Positions 24,555 to 36,345 of a stretch of DNA of 64,000 bases are shown piece by piece (position 1 is the stretch's first letter; each line of letters starts with the position of its first letter). Source of the stretch: Sindora glabra (taxonomy: Eukaryota; Streptophyta; Magnoliopsida; Fabales; Fabaceae); contig CM035233.1 in NCBI GenBank assembly GCA_020226215.1, positions 12,295,810 through 12,359,809 on the forward strand, given 5' to 3'. The notes under the pieces are model-generated. The model was not told where the DNA came from. It worked only from the letters and a program-made list of their open reading frames with translations, and ran no database searches. Made by a program: the position numbers and the translations under genes.

Positions 24555-24815
24555 CCAACATCATATCATTAGCTAGTGCTGTGGAAAATGACGTACAACA
24601 TTAATTTTTTTTAATAAAAAACTAATGTTTAATTTCAAATATAACATTTCCATTTTTATAAATAATTGATGTGGTATGTTTTGCCCTACCTCCTTCAATT
24701 CCTCCTTCCTAGATCTTCCCTCCTCAATCCCTTCCTACTTCCTTTAGTTCCTCCCTCTTGGATCCTTGCTCCTAACCCTAACCTCTTTACTCAATTTGTT
24801 CCTCCCAAATGTTAG

Positions 24816-25281
24816 TGTATGCTTTATTGGCTAATTATAGAATGATTATATTTGCATACCTTATATTATGTTTTCTTTATAAAAAATTTCAATTATTATA
24901 TTTAATGTTATATCTATATAATATGAATAAATATAATAATTATCTTTAGAATAATTAATACTATTCTTAAATGTACTTAGTTAAGTATTATTGTGAATTA
25001 AGATAACAACAATATATGAAGACTAGTATGTATATTAATTGATGACCTTAGTCATAGACATAAGATATCAAGTTAACTCATATGTATATGTCAAAGAACA
25101 AATGTATTAAACTAATTTGCCATAAGAATGCTACATGGATTACTATGTGAGTGTCATAAGCAATTCTCATAATGATAATAATGTAAGTGATCCTTTAACT
25201 TGAAATCACTACAATTTCTTACATGAAGAGTCATGTTCTTTGTTGTCTTTTAATGTCACATATAATAAAGTTAGCCTAAAA
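24816..25281 (+). repeat. ~465-bp direct repeat, left copy (putative LTR of the middle element)
   Basis: Starts TGTTAGTGTATGC and ends near 'ggtataca'. It aligns over its whole length with 40,013-40,477 (shared 'atgttttctttataaaa', 'atatcaagttaact', 'tttgccat.a.gatgctacat.gatt', 'cataagcaattct'). By eye roughly four of five bases agree. The pair flanks a ~2.9-kb interior plus the Athila insertion, as expected for LTRs of an older, probably non-autonomous, retroelement. Confidence 0.55.
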
Positions 25282-28182
25282 AGTGCTGATTAGGTATACA
25301 ACAAATCATGCAAAAGGATATAAATTATCTAAATAGGACTTTGTCCCCTCTTATAAAGAGAAGTGATATTCGTAGGGCCTTTAATTAAGTAAAATTATGA
25401 AATACATAGCCAGTACTTAAATACATCAACATATAATATTGATTCATTTATTTTAAATAGTCTACTCAAGAATTAAGAAATACATAAATTGTGATATGAT
25501 CCTACGAAAAACAAGTACAAAATGCTATCTAAGAGGATTAAGAATGTACTTCAAGTGTCAATTCAAGAGATTTGGATAAATAAAAAAGAGAGCTTGGAGA
25601 TGTGCATTTTAGCTATTGCAGTTATTTTTTGGCTATTTTAGTCATTTTGAACCTTGATTATGTTTTGTATTATATCTAAGTTATTTTAGGCTTTTTATGT
25701 GTTAATAATCTTTTGGCCCATTATTTTTTCACTTTTACCTTGAATATTTACAATGTTATTTTAAACCATTAGTTACTCCCATTTTAGGTTAATTAATGAG
25801 CTAATTAGTATATTAATATTGGGCTATCTGAGTCCAAGTAAGCATAATTATTATAGGTTGAGTTGTTATCTTTTTAGCTTATACAAGAAAGGTTATTCCT
25901 TATAAAATAAAGATTTGGAGCATTTATGAAATGGAATGGCCACTACTTTTTTCTTTGTGAGAGTATAATTCTCTCTTTAATTCTTAAATGAAGTTATGAC
26001 TTATCAAATGGATTCAACCTTCATAGCATCTATCTTCATTGATCAAAGAATCCATCCTTTATGACATGATTCTTTTATACTTATCAAGGGATTTTTTATT
26101 GTTTATGATGTAATCTTCATCACTTATTGCTCCTATTCTTCCTCTTTCAAGCATGACTATCCATTTTTTTTTGTTTTTAAATTTACTAAATTTTAGGATG
26201 TTCCAATATCGATTCATATCATTTGGCATGAAAGAAAGGTATCCTAATCTTTAAATTCATTTCTTATCATTTCATATTCTATTTTGACAGTTTCAATTTT
26301 GTTTTGTTGCATTCTATTGTTGAATTTGTGTTTCTTCGATTTGTTTATGATTAATTTAGTTTTATTTGTTTAATTCATTATGCTCCTTTCAATTACATCT
26401 TCAATGTGCTTATATCTTCAAGTTATGTATGTATTATATATGTGTCAATTCCTTTTTAAGAAGTTCTATTTGTCTAAACTCAAGCGTCATGTTAATTCAT
26501 TTATGTCTTTATTTAGTGTCTTACTATATTTATGTTTGTTAAATTTACAAGCTATTGTGTCTTTCATTTTCCATTTATGTTCAATTTATGTCAATCCAAA
26601 GTTATTTTTTATCTATTGTATTGTTTTTCCATTAGTTATGTTTCATTTCTACTACATTTGCCTTTAATTTATGTTAAATTCCATTTCATTTCAGGTCATT
26701 CATTTGACTTTATTTTGTTTTGGCAATTTATACTATTTGTGTTATCACTTTTGGTTTTGTGTCATGTTGTTAAATTTTGTTCTATATCAAAATTTTCAAT
26801 TTGGTGCTCGTTGAGTCATTAAAGCCTTATAGTATTGTTTTCATTGGTGCTAAATTAAAGTTTATCATTTAGTTATTTTGGTTTATGTGCTTTTCAATTG
26901 TTAAGCTATGTTATCTTAAATTGCATGTCTAACTCAATGTCTTGCTTTTAAGTATTTGCTACATGTCTATCATTTACAAGTCATTTTCTGGAGTTAATAT
27001 CAATTGTTGGTCTAATTTTGTGTCCTTTTCCAATTCATTTTTAATTTATTTTGTAGTGTTGTCCATTTAGGATTTCTACACTTATATTCAAATACTTACC
27101 CACAAAGGTAGCACTTAAATTGGTGTAATATAGTATTCTAATTACTTGTTACACCTTTAAAATTATAAAATAATTTTTAATTATGTAATTAATAATTCCT
27201 TGAATGTATCGATAAGTAGGAATGTTGTGGAAAAGTTTATAAGAAGTCTTAATATGAAATAGATATAATTAAGCTAGTTATGTTGTTGCATAAAATTAAA
27301 TTAGAAATAGGATATGTAGAAGAGATACAGGAAACTGTTTCTTAAAATTACCCCGAATAACTCACTATAATGATAGTTATGCCCTTAATGGTCTTAAAGG
27401 CCAAGATCAGTATCCTTTTCTTAATTTCTTTCTCTATTATTGAGTTCTTCTTCCCTAATTACAAACCTATATCTAAAAAACCCTACATATCAATCTACTC
27501 ATGCTTGGCAAATTTGAGTTGGATTTTATGTGAATTCATCTTCAAACTCTCATTAAATATTTGTGTCATCAAAGTATTATCACTTAGTAAAGTTCGACTA
27601 GTTTATAAAAAATAGGAAATTAAGGATTTTAAGCTAATTATGATATTTGTGTGTTTAGGATCAACCTTTTCTCCAATTGATCACCTTACTATCTTTCTGC
27701 TCTTAATTAAAAGAAAAGTAAATAATCTACTAACTTAGAACCCTGTAATATGACATATTGGTATAGACAAGATTCCTATCTGTAAAACTACTTATATGCA
27801 TAGCCTAAGCTATAAAAGTAACCCCACTATTCTACATAGTACTCCTATCTTCCTAACCTTTTATATAAAAAGAACACTTATTAATATCATATCCATGATA
27901 AGAGATGACCTCCATGCGTAGCCCTAGTGCTAGCTATCTAATAGTTTAAAAAATAGTATCTTATAGTCTTTGCACCATAAGATAACAATGGACCTCTAAT
28001 GCAATAACAATAAGGCCATTACACATGTTAAAGGAACTTAGATCTCACTAGTGAACTAAATTATATATTTTAGCACTTCTATCTTATTCGTGAAATCATT
28101 GATGGATGACATGCAAAGATATATAAAGTACCAATAGACGATAATATTATTAACCCACTGACCTAGTTTCTAGTGTAACAAA
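25282..28182 (+). mobile_element. Interior of the middle LTR-type element, noncoding
   Basis: No retroviral domains are visible. 25,600-26,215 resembles an LTR/leader (TATA-like 'cttataaaataaag', 'gtgagagtataattctctctttaattc') and is followed by 'catttggcatgaaag', faintly like an initiator-Met primer site. 26,260-27,070 is strikingly T-rich on the plus strand. Open frames there (26,380-26,822) are skew artefacts. The element may be a large retrotransposon derivative, or a mosaic of two elements. Confidence 0.35.
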
Positions 28183-28187
28183 AGCAT
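28183..28187. repeat. Target-site duplication AGCAT (left)
   Basis: Five-base AGCAT immediately before the 5' LTR, repeated exactly at 39,937-39,941 after the 3' LTR. It fixes both ends of the Athila insertion. Confidence 0.9.
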
Positions 28188-29832
28188 TGATACGTAAAAT
28201 ATTTACATATTTAGTTTCCCTTATATGATGCACTTTTAGATGATATCTAAGCTTAATTTAATAAATTTAGTTGCATTTTGTGAATGGATCTTGAGTTTGA
28301 AATGAAATTAGATTTTTTGAATAATGCTGCATTTTGACCTTATTTTAGATTTTAAGCCATATCTAGAGCTTTGGACATTGGATTGGGGTGTTCTTTATAT
28401 GGATAAAAATTTAAGAGAAAGGACTTCAACTTTCATGTTGAAATTAAAGTCCAGTTTAGCCTCTAAGGAGTTTAAAATTTACTTAGAATCTGAAATGGTG
28501 GTTTTGTTCGAACCTGACCTATGTTCACTAATTTGACCATAACTAGAGCTACAAATGTCAAAACTGGGAGTTCTTCAATGCGTTTTAAAGCTAACATTCA
28601 GCCTTATAACTCTCATGTTGACTAGAAAACATGAATCTACCATTTTAATGGTCAAAAGTTACCAATAATTCAGAAGAATAGTTATTGCGAGAACCAAGAT
28701 TGGTAGCTAAAGACTAAGATTGGTAGCTAAAGAACAAGATTGGTAGCTAATGATCAAGATTTATAACTTATAACTAATCCATTCACCTATAAATAGGAAG
28801 AAGTAGAGATCGCTAAAGAGCAAGATTGGTAGCTAATGATTAAGATTTATGACTTACAACTAATCCATTCACTTATAAATAGCAAGAAGTAGAGATCATT
28901 GAGGGCATTCATCTAGAGAGTAGTGTAGTTCATGCATTTTTAGTTCTTCTTATATGCCTCTTACATGGAAGGCTAGGTAGTCCTCCTATATGGATGGTTT
29001 TACCTCCTAAATGGATGGCTAAAAATTGTATTTTCATGCATTTTTAATTATATCTTTATGTTTTAATCATGAATGTTATAATGTTTTTATTTTATTTTGA
29101 GTTTATTTTTAATTTTATTATGTTCTAAATCTTCATTCTCCTAGGGTGATAATGTAGCTTAATAATGACGGATTGAATTCTAATCTATTGAAACTAATTT
29201 CAATTCTTTTCTCCTTGATTGAATTTTAATTATTATTCTTAATGCTTTCAATTGATTGGTCACTTTTTGAATGAACTCAATATGCATATTGAGACCGGAA
29301 GGAGATACATGTATATGGATTCTATAATTAAAATCATAAACTGCATATGAAATAGGAATATATTCATATGGTTTGTGTAGCCTTAATGAGTTCCATAAAT
29401 CTTAATGCATGATTAGTTATTTTAATTCACATAAGAATATAGTGAATTAACAATTAATGATAGAATTACTTAACCTTAGAAAAAACTAGTAATTAATTTA
29501 GGAAAATTCGATTATCAATTAAGAGAGCTAAAATTAAATCAAATTAAATAGATGATTTAATTCGAAATTGTTAAGTGAAGTTTAATCCTTAGGGTTTTTA
29601 TTCATATTTACTTTTACTCCAATTGCATTCATTTTTATTTTAAATATTTTTGCATAAATCTTCATTTAGTTACTCCATTTCCAGCTAATCGATTTGTCAA
29701 ATAGTGTTAAGGTTATTAATTTTAGTATTTAGTGAAACAATCTTTGTGGGAATGATACTTAACTTATCAATTTATTACTTATTTATGATAGTGTACACTT
29801 GTGCTAATTAATAAACCATTTCACACGTAACA
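28188..29832 (+). repeat. 5' LTR (1,645 bp) with duplicated promoter segment
   Basis: TGATACGT...ACGTAACA with short inverted ends. It is longer than the 3' LTR (1,510 bp), mainly because of an 86-bp tandem duplication carrying the TATA box (TATAAATAG at 28,788 and again at 28,874) and an extra 20-bp 'aagattggtagctaa' unit (28,696, 28,716, 28,736 and, in the duplicate, 28,822). Over the first ~400 bp it differs from the 3' LTR at very roughly one base in ten by eye, mostly transitions, so the insertion is not recent. Confidence 0.92.
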
Positions 29833-29838
29833 AGTTTT

Positions 29839-29857
29839 TGGTGCTATTGTTAGGGAT
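29839..29857 (+). other. Primer binding site, tRNA-Asp type, decayed
   Basis: Six bases after the LTR. The sequence TGGTGCTATTGTTAGGGAT matches the reverse complement of the plant tRNA-Asp(GTC) 3' end except for six differences, all C-to-T or G-to-A. This primer is characteristic of Athila-group elements. Confidence 0.8.
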
Positions 29858-29958
29858 TGTTATCAGAATATCAATACAAAGTAATCTTAAACCTAATTCG
29901 ATTTTTATTTTACATTTTTTAGGTGTTTCTTTTTCTCTTTTCAGGTTTGCCCTAGTGT

Positions 29959-31150
29959 ATGACTAGATCGAGAGTTGCTAAGCTGCTGCTTTTTGATTTT
30001 GAGATTGAGAAAACTTGTCAAATAAATTGAAAGATACAAAAGCAATTAACTATAGATCAAGGTAAAGTAATGATAGATTTGAGAGAAGAAGAAGACACTA
30101 AAGCACTTCGTGACTATGCCACACTAATAATCATATATACCATTTCTGGGATCAAGAAACCGCCTATACTAACTAACAACTTTGAGATCAAGCTAGCCAT
30201 TATTCAAATGATTCGAGCAAATCAATTTGGTGGTTCTCCAGTGGAAGATTCGAATGCACATATAGCCAACTTTCTGAAAATTTATGATACATTCAAGCAC
30301 AATGGCATGTCTAATGATGCCATAAGGTTGTGACTTTTCCCTTTCTCACTTAGGGATAAGGTTAAAAGTTAGTTACACTCTCTACCAGTAGGGAGCATCA
30401 CTACATAGAATGTGTTAGCATAAAAATTTCTAGCAAAATTCTTCCCTCTAGCTAAAGCTGCAAATATAAGAAATGAGATTGCTTCATTCACCCTACATGA
30501 TATAGAAAGCCTCTATGAAGCTTGGGAAAGATACAAGGAGCTACTATGAAGATGTCCTCATCATGGGCTACTAGATTAGCTACAGTTGCAGATTTTCTAC
30601 AATGGATTGTCTAATGCTACCAAAACACTTATAAATGTTGCAACTGGTGGATCATTAATGGGAAAAAGCATAGAAGCTGTTATGGAGTTGTTGGAAAAGA
30701 TAGTTGCAAATACTTACTAGTGGCCTTCTGAACGCAACATTTCAAAGAAAACACTTGGGGTCCATGAGCTAGACATCCTAACTACTTTGTCTTCTCAAGT
30801 TACCTCTATATCCAAGCAAGTGAGTTCACTAACAGCTCAAACAAATGCAATCAGAACTTCTGCAGATACTTGTGATTTATGTGGAGGTCCTCATGTGAGC
30901 ATATAATGCTAAGAAGGTAATTCATTCATGTCTTTTCAACCTGAACAAGCTAACTATGTGGGGAATCAAAATTGTTAAAATGATCCTTTCTCAACCACAT
31001 ACAATCTAGGATGGAGAAATTACCCTAATTTGGGGTGGAATAATAATCAAAATATGTTTAGACCTCAAAGGAGCTATTAACAATAAATTTAGCAACCACA
31101 CCACAACCAAAGATAAATTTAAAAGATGCACTAGATCAATTAACCATGAA
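29959..31150 (+). pseudogene. gag: Athila gag (capsid/nucleocapsid) pseudogene
   Basis: The structural polyprotein reads in one frame from the ATG at 29,959 (MTRSRVAKLLLFDFEIE) through the typical Athila capsid segments: NNFEIKLAIIQMIRANQFGG at about 30,178, LFPFSLRDKVK at about 30,334, LYEAWERYKELL at about 30,510 and RCPHHGLL. A CCHC-type knuckle starts CDLCGGPH at 30,871, with its last Cys at 30,907 after an internal stop. Many internal stops interrupt it, including TGA at 30,331 where a CGA Arg codon is expected, TAG before LHSLP, and TAG before WPSER. A frameshift between about 31,080 and 31,236 separates gag from pol. It cannot make a full protein. Confidence 0.85.
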
Positions 31151-31235
31151 TATTTTCTAATTCATGGCCAGAACAGAGGTTACCCTCAAGAGCCAGGAAG
31201 CAACCATGCAAAATTAAGCAGCTTCAATAAAAAAT

Positions 31236-34200
31236 TTGGAGGTGCAAATAGGTCAAATTGCAAGCATGTTGAATTCCACACAACCAGGCACTTTACCCAG
31301 TGACACTGAAAGAAATCCTAAAAAGCATGTAAAAGTTATCTTATTAAGAAGTGGCAAGCAGTTGAATGAGCCAGAACCAAGGAAGAAACATGAAGAAGCT
31401 CAAAAAGACGATAAGGTGATTTTAGGAAGAATGACCTTTCTGAATAATCCTTCACTATATGTTCCCTTAGTTCTATTTCCTCAAAGATTGGTGAAAGCTA
31501 AGCTGGAAAAATAGTTCAACAAGTTTTTGAAGGTGTTTAAGAAATTGCATATCAACATCCTATTTGTTGAAGCTTTAGCTTAGATGCCTAGTTATGCGAA
31601 ATTTATGAAAGAGATCTTATTAAAGAAGCACAAATTGGAAGATTTTGAAACTGTAGCCTTGACTGAAGAATGCAGTGCAATTCTCCAAAAGAAGTTACCT
31701 CCAAAGCTTAAAGACCCTTGGAGTTTCTACATACCTTGTACCATTAGAGAGTGTGAATTCCAAAAAGCTTTATATGACTTCGGCCCAAGTGTGAATTTGA
31801 TGTCATTATTTGTCTACAAGAAGCTGGGATTGCGAGAAATGAAACTAACTACAGTGTCATTGCAGCTAGTAGATCATTCAATAAAGCATCCACGTGGAAT
31901 CCTTGAAGATGTTCTAGTAAAAATTGATAAATTCATCTTTCTAGCGGATTTCATAGTGCTTGACATGGAAGAAGACCAAGAAATTCCTATTATTCTTGGG
32001 AGACCATTTCTTACAACTGGACGAGCTCTGATTGATGTACAAAAGGGAAAATTGACTTTACATATTCAAGATAAGCAAGTGTCTTTTAACATTTTTAAAG
32101 CTCTATCTTTTTCTGATGAGGGTGATACCTATTTTAAGGTTGATTCAGTGAGCAGCTGCACCAGAGAAGTAGTAGATAAAATTTTCTCTGATCAACCTTT
32201 AGTAGTTAGCATGATGGATACATCTTATATTATTGATCCTAAAATTCTAAAACAAGTTAGCTACCTCGAAGCCAATTCACTAATTTTTATAAAAAGGTCA
32301 TTCGAAGATTTAGGAGAAAGACCACTAAAGCTAGTCCCTTCAATTGAAAAGCCACCAAAATTGGAGCTGAAAATACTATCCACTCATTTAAAGTATGCTT
32401 TCCTAGAAGAAGATTCAACCTTACTGGTTATCATCTTATCTAACTTAACCTCTAAAGAAGAAGAAAAGTTATTGAGAATTTTAAAATAGTACAAGTCTGC
32501 ACTGGGATGGTCGATTGCAGATATTAAAGGAATAAGCCCCTCAATCTGCATGTATAAAATATTGCTAGAAGAAGATGCCAAGCCATCCATAGAACATCAA
32601 AGAAGGATCAACTCAAATATGAAAGAAATGGTTCAAAAAGAAGTAATAAAATGGCTAGATGCTGACATTATCTATCCAATTTCTAATAGTCTGTGGGTGA
32701 GCCCTGTACAAGTCATACCAAAAAAAGGGAGGCATAACAGTGGTGCCAAACGAAAATAATGAGCTGATCCCGCAGAGAATAGTGATCGGATGGAGAGTTT
32801 GCATCGACTATCGGAAGTTCAACAAAGCTACTAGAAAAAATCATTTTCCTCTACCATTCCTAGATCAAATACTAGATAAATTGGCGGGGCAAACTTATTA
32901 CTGTTTTCTTGATGGATACACTGGTTACAACCAAATTTTAATTGCTCCTGAAAATCAAGAGAATACAACTTTTACTTGCTCATATGGAACATTCACCTTT
33001 AGAAAAATGCCTTTTGGGTTATGCAATGCTTTTGCAACTTTCTAACAAATAATGATGACAATCTTCTCAAATATGATAGAGAAGTTTATTGAAGTATTCA
33101 TGGATAATTTCTCAATATTTGGATAATCTTTTAATCTCTGCCTAGCTAATTTCAAAAAAGTGCTACAACACTGTGTAAAGACCAATCTTGTATTGAATTA
33201 GGAAAAATGCCACTTCATGGTGAAAGAAGGCATCGTGCTGGGACATAAAGTTTCAATTCGTGGGATTGAAGTTGATCGAGCAAAAATTGAAACCATAGAA
33301 ATCTCCACCTGCGATAATCCAAGGCATAAGGAGTTTTTTTGGACCATGCTGGATTTTACAGGTGATTCATCAAGGATTTCTTAAAGATCATAAAACCGCT
33401 ATGTAAGTTATTGGAAAATGACATTCCATTTGTGTTTAATGAGAATTGCATGTCGGCATTCCAAACCTTGAAGAAAGCCCTGATCTCGACACCAATTATT
33501 GTTGCTCCATATTGGAATTTCCCATTTGAAATAATATGTGATGCAAGTGACTATGCAGTTGGAGCAGTCTTGGGCTAGAGGAATAATAAGATTTTTCATA
33601 CGATCTATTATGCCATTCGAACACTCAATGAAGCCTAAATAAATTATGCAACAACTAAAAAAGAACTCTTTGCAATTATATTTGCATTTGACAAATTTAG
33701 AGCCTACTTAATTAACTCAAAAGTCATAGTCTTGATGGACCACTCAGCAATAAAAAACTTGATAAAGAAAAAGGAGTCAAAGTTGAGACTAATCAGATGG
33801 GTACTTCTGTTATAAGAATTTAATTTAGAGATCAAAGACAAGAAAGGAACCGAGAACCTCATTGCAGATCACCTTTCTCAACTTGAACTTCCCAAGCTTG
33901 AACCAGAATTACCAATCTAAAAGGCCTTTCCAGATGAGCAGCTGTTGAATATAAAATTATTGTCAACCCCATGGTATGCTAACTTTGTGAATTATCTAGC
34001 AAGTGGGATAATGCCATATAAGCTCTCTAGACAACAAAGGAAGAAGTTCATAGCCAATGTGAAGTATTACTTTTTGGAAAATCCATTTGTATATAAACAT
34101 TGCCCAGATAGAACCATTAGGGGATGTGTTCCTAAAGAAGAAATGACCAGTATCCTCTCTTATTGTCATTCATCCATGTATGGCAGTCATTTTGGAGCAA

Positions 34201-35261
34201 ATCAAACTGCTGCTAAAGTCCTTCAGTCTAGATTCTATTGGCCTACTTTATCCAAAGACTCCCAAGCCTATGTAGCTGCATGTGATAAATATCAGAGAAC
34301 AGGAAACATCTCTTAAAAATATAAAGCCCCATTAACTAACATCCTAAAGGTAAAAATGTTCAATGTATGGGGTATTGACTTTATGGGCTCTTTCCCATCT
34401 TCATTTAGCAATCAATTCATTCTAATGGTTGAAGATTGCGCATCCAAATGGGTAGAGGCAGCAACTTTTCCTACAAATGATTCTAGAGTGGTTGTGAAGT
34501 TCCTGAGGAAGAGTATATTTATAAGGTTCGGGGTACCCAGAGCAATCATAAGTGATGGAAGCAAACATTTCTACAATCAGTAACTTCAATCTGTGCTCAC
34601 TAAATATGGAGTAACTCATAAGGTTGCAACCCCTTATCATCCATAAACTAGTGGGCAAGTAGAGATTTCAAATAAAGAGTTGAAATGGATTTTAGAAAAG
34701 GTAGTGAATTCCAATAGGAAAAATTAGGCAAAGAAGTTGGATGATGCATTATAGGCCTCCAGAATAGCATTCAAAACCCCAATTGGTGCATCTCCTTACT
34801 AATTGGTGTATGGCAAGGCATGTTATCTTCTAGTTGAATTGGAGCATAAGGCATATTGGGCAATAAAGGTATTAAATTTTGATTTGAAGACAGTTGGTGA
34901 AAAGAGGCTAATGCAAATAAATAAACTTGAGGAATTTCGCTAACATGCTTATGAAAATGCCAGACTTTACAAGGAAAAGACAAAAATGTAGCATGATAGG
35001 AGAATTATGAGAAGGAAGTTCACACCGGGATAGAAAGTACTTCTTTACAACTTAAGATTAAAACTCTTTTCAGGAAAACTGAGATCAAGGTGGTCAATAC
35101 CTTTTACTGTGGTTTAAGTTTGGCCATATGGAATTGTGGAGATTCAAAATGGTCACCGAAAATTCAAAGTGAATAAGCAAAGATTAAAAGAATATAATAA
35201 TAGTGCATTTAACACCATGAGGACTATCATCGCACTCAAGGAGCTAGCTGGTAAGTTTTAA
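31236..35261 (+). pseudogene. pol: Athila pol pseudogene (protease, RT, RNase H, integrase)
   Basis: Protease: active-site Asp in DFGPS (Asp codon 31,776), within the longest open frame (31,584-32,489). Reverse transcriptase: about 32,600-33,180, interrupted by a frameshift at an A/G run near 32,719-32,733. The catalytic box reads FMDN (33,097-33,108) instead of FMDD. RNase H: CDASDYAVGAVLG near 33,538, with KKELFAIIFAFDKFR and ADHLS. Integrase: the zinc-binding motif has lost its last Cys (Tyr at 34,290); catalytic Asp 34,377, Asp 34,554 and Glu 34,662 remain with 35 residues between the last two (DD35E). No chromodomain. Stops sit mainly at expected Trp, Gln or Arg codons. The frame ends with TAA at 35,259. 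The lineage inferred is Athila. Confidence 0.88.
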
Positions 35262-35455
35262 AAAAATAAAAAAATAAAAAAAGAGAAATAAAACAATAAG
35301 TTAGGACTTTATCTAACTAAAGACGTTAAAGAAAGGCGGCTACTTGGAAAGCAACCTAAGACTTTTTTCTCTACTTATTCAATTTTTTCCTGACTTACTC
35401 AAGCACACATTATACAACATTTTTACTTATAATTTCAACTTTCATCATTCTCATC

Positions 35456-36025
35456 ATGGAGGAATCCCTTGCAAAGCTTAAAATCACATTCCCTATTCTT
35501 TCCCAAGATGTGCTCAAGAAAATCTATAACTATTGACTTGAAAGAATGAAGGCATTTAAGCATTTAGGTCTTCCTGAGGATATACACCGAATTATTGAAG
35601 CTAAGGTACGTTTAGCAGGTGAATTTAATAAATTATTTGTTAAACGTATGCTAGGAAAGGGAAAAAGTTCTTACTCTTAAAAAAGAAGAGCTAAAAGAAT
35701 GGGAGTCTGCCGTGAGTGTGCAAGGTGGAATTGTAACAAGCTCTATAGAAATAAAAGAATGATTTTAATAAATCAAGAAGATAAAATTCAATTCATAAAG
35801 GATGGACTGAGTAAAGAGTCACTAGATAATATCATTCATACTCTTGAGACACATCTTAGTGAAGATATTAATGTTGTTCTTCTTGATTTAATGAAGTTAT
35901 TCAGCATAGAAAAGAAATGCTATAGTCTTGGGAATCTGACTGTAAAAGACCTTGTTTACCAATTTATAAGAAACTGGATGAGAAGCAAATCCTCGACTCA
36001 TAGAAGCTATTCAAGCCGTTACTAG
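35456..36025 (+). pseudogene. Unrecognised ORF in the env-like position of the Athila element
   Basis: One frame of 189 codons from ATG 35,456 (MEESLAKLKITFPILSQDVL) to TAG ending 36,025, broken by only two stops (TGA after KIYNY, TAA after GKSSYS). The C-terminal 108 codons (from 35,699) are open. The product would be charged and helical, with a Leu-rich stretch (DINVVLLDLMKLF). No signal peptide or membrane segment is visible, so an envelope protein is not supported. Lower stop density than gag-pol could mean it is shorter or under different constraint. The frame from about 35,680 may have shifted, because another frame (KEELKEWESAVSV) looks more protein-like there. Confidence 0.5.
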
Positions 36026-36345
36026 ATGAAAAACTAGAGAAAAATGTGAGCCATAATCATAACTACTATATATATTAATGCTTGTCTACTCTACTTTTTC
36101 TTTATTTTTTATCTTTACAGATGCTTTCTGACTTTCTTTACATTTCTCTTCTTTTTATTTTATCTTTTCAGTTACCTTTTGACTTTCTTTACATTCTGCC
36201 TTGTTTATTTTCTTCACGCCATTATTGCACTTAACAATTTTTCATAACATTTTTCAAACTTCTTCTGACATTGTTTGATTTGTGTGATCTCCTTGTTTTT
36301 GCTTTTGTTTTATAAAGATGCATTTCGGCAACCACACTATGCAAA
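36026..36345 (+). promoter_or_regulatory. Pyrimidine-rich spacer with duplicated splice-acceptor-like cassette
   Basis: About 320 bp of T/C-rich sequence between the unknown ORF and the LOG-like ORF. 'tttatctttacag' ends at 36,120 and 'tttatcttttcag' ends at 36,171, each followed by '..t..tgactttctttacat', so a ~51-bp unit with a polypyrimidine tract and AG is repeated. It could serve splicing of a subgenomic mRNA for the downstream ORF, or be an intron. Inference from sequence pattern only. Confidence 0.4.

Noticed and set aside
26380..26822. Two overlapping hydrophobic ORFs of 95-96 codons
   Set aside because: They arise from the T-rich strand skew; both frames look alike in composition and neither shows a domain.
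33408..33599. 63-codon minus ORF in the Athila pol region
   Set aside because: Antisense shadow of the RNase H coding sequence.
35456..36025. Functional envelope gene of an endogenous retrovirus
   Set aside because: Position fits an env-like ORF, but no signal peptide, membrane span or fusion-type segment is visible and the frame has stops.
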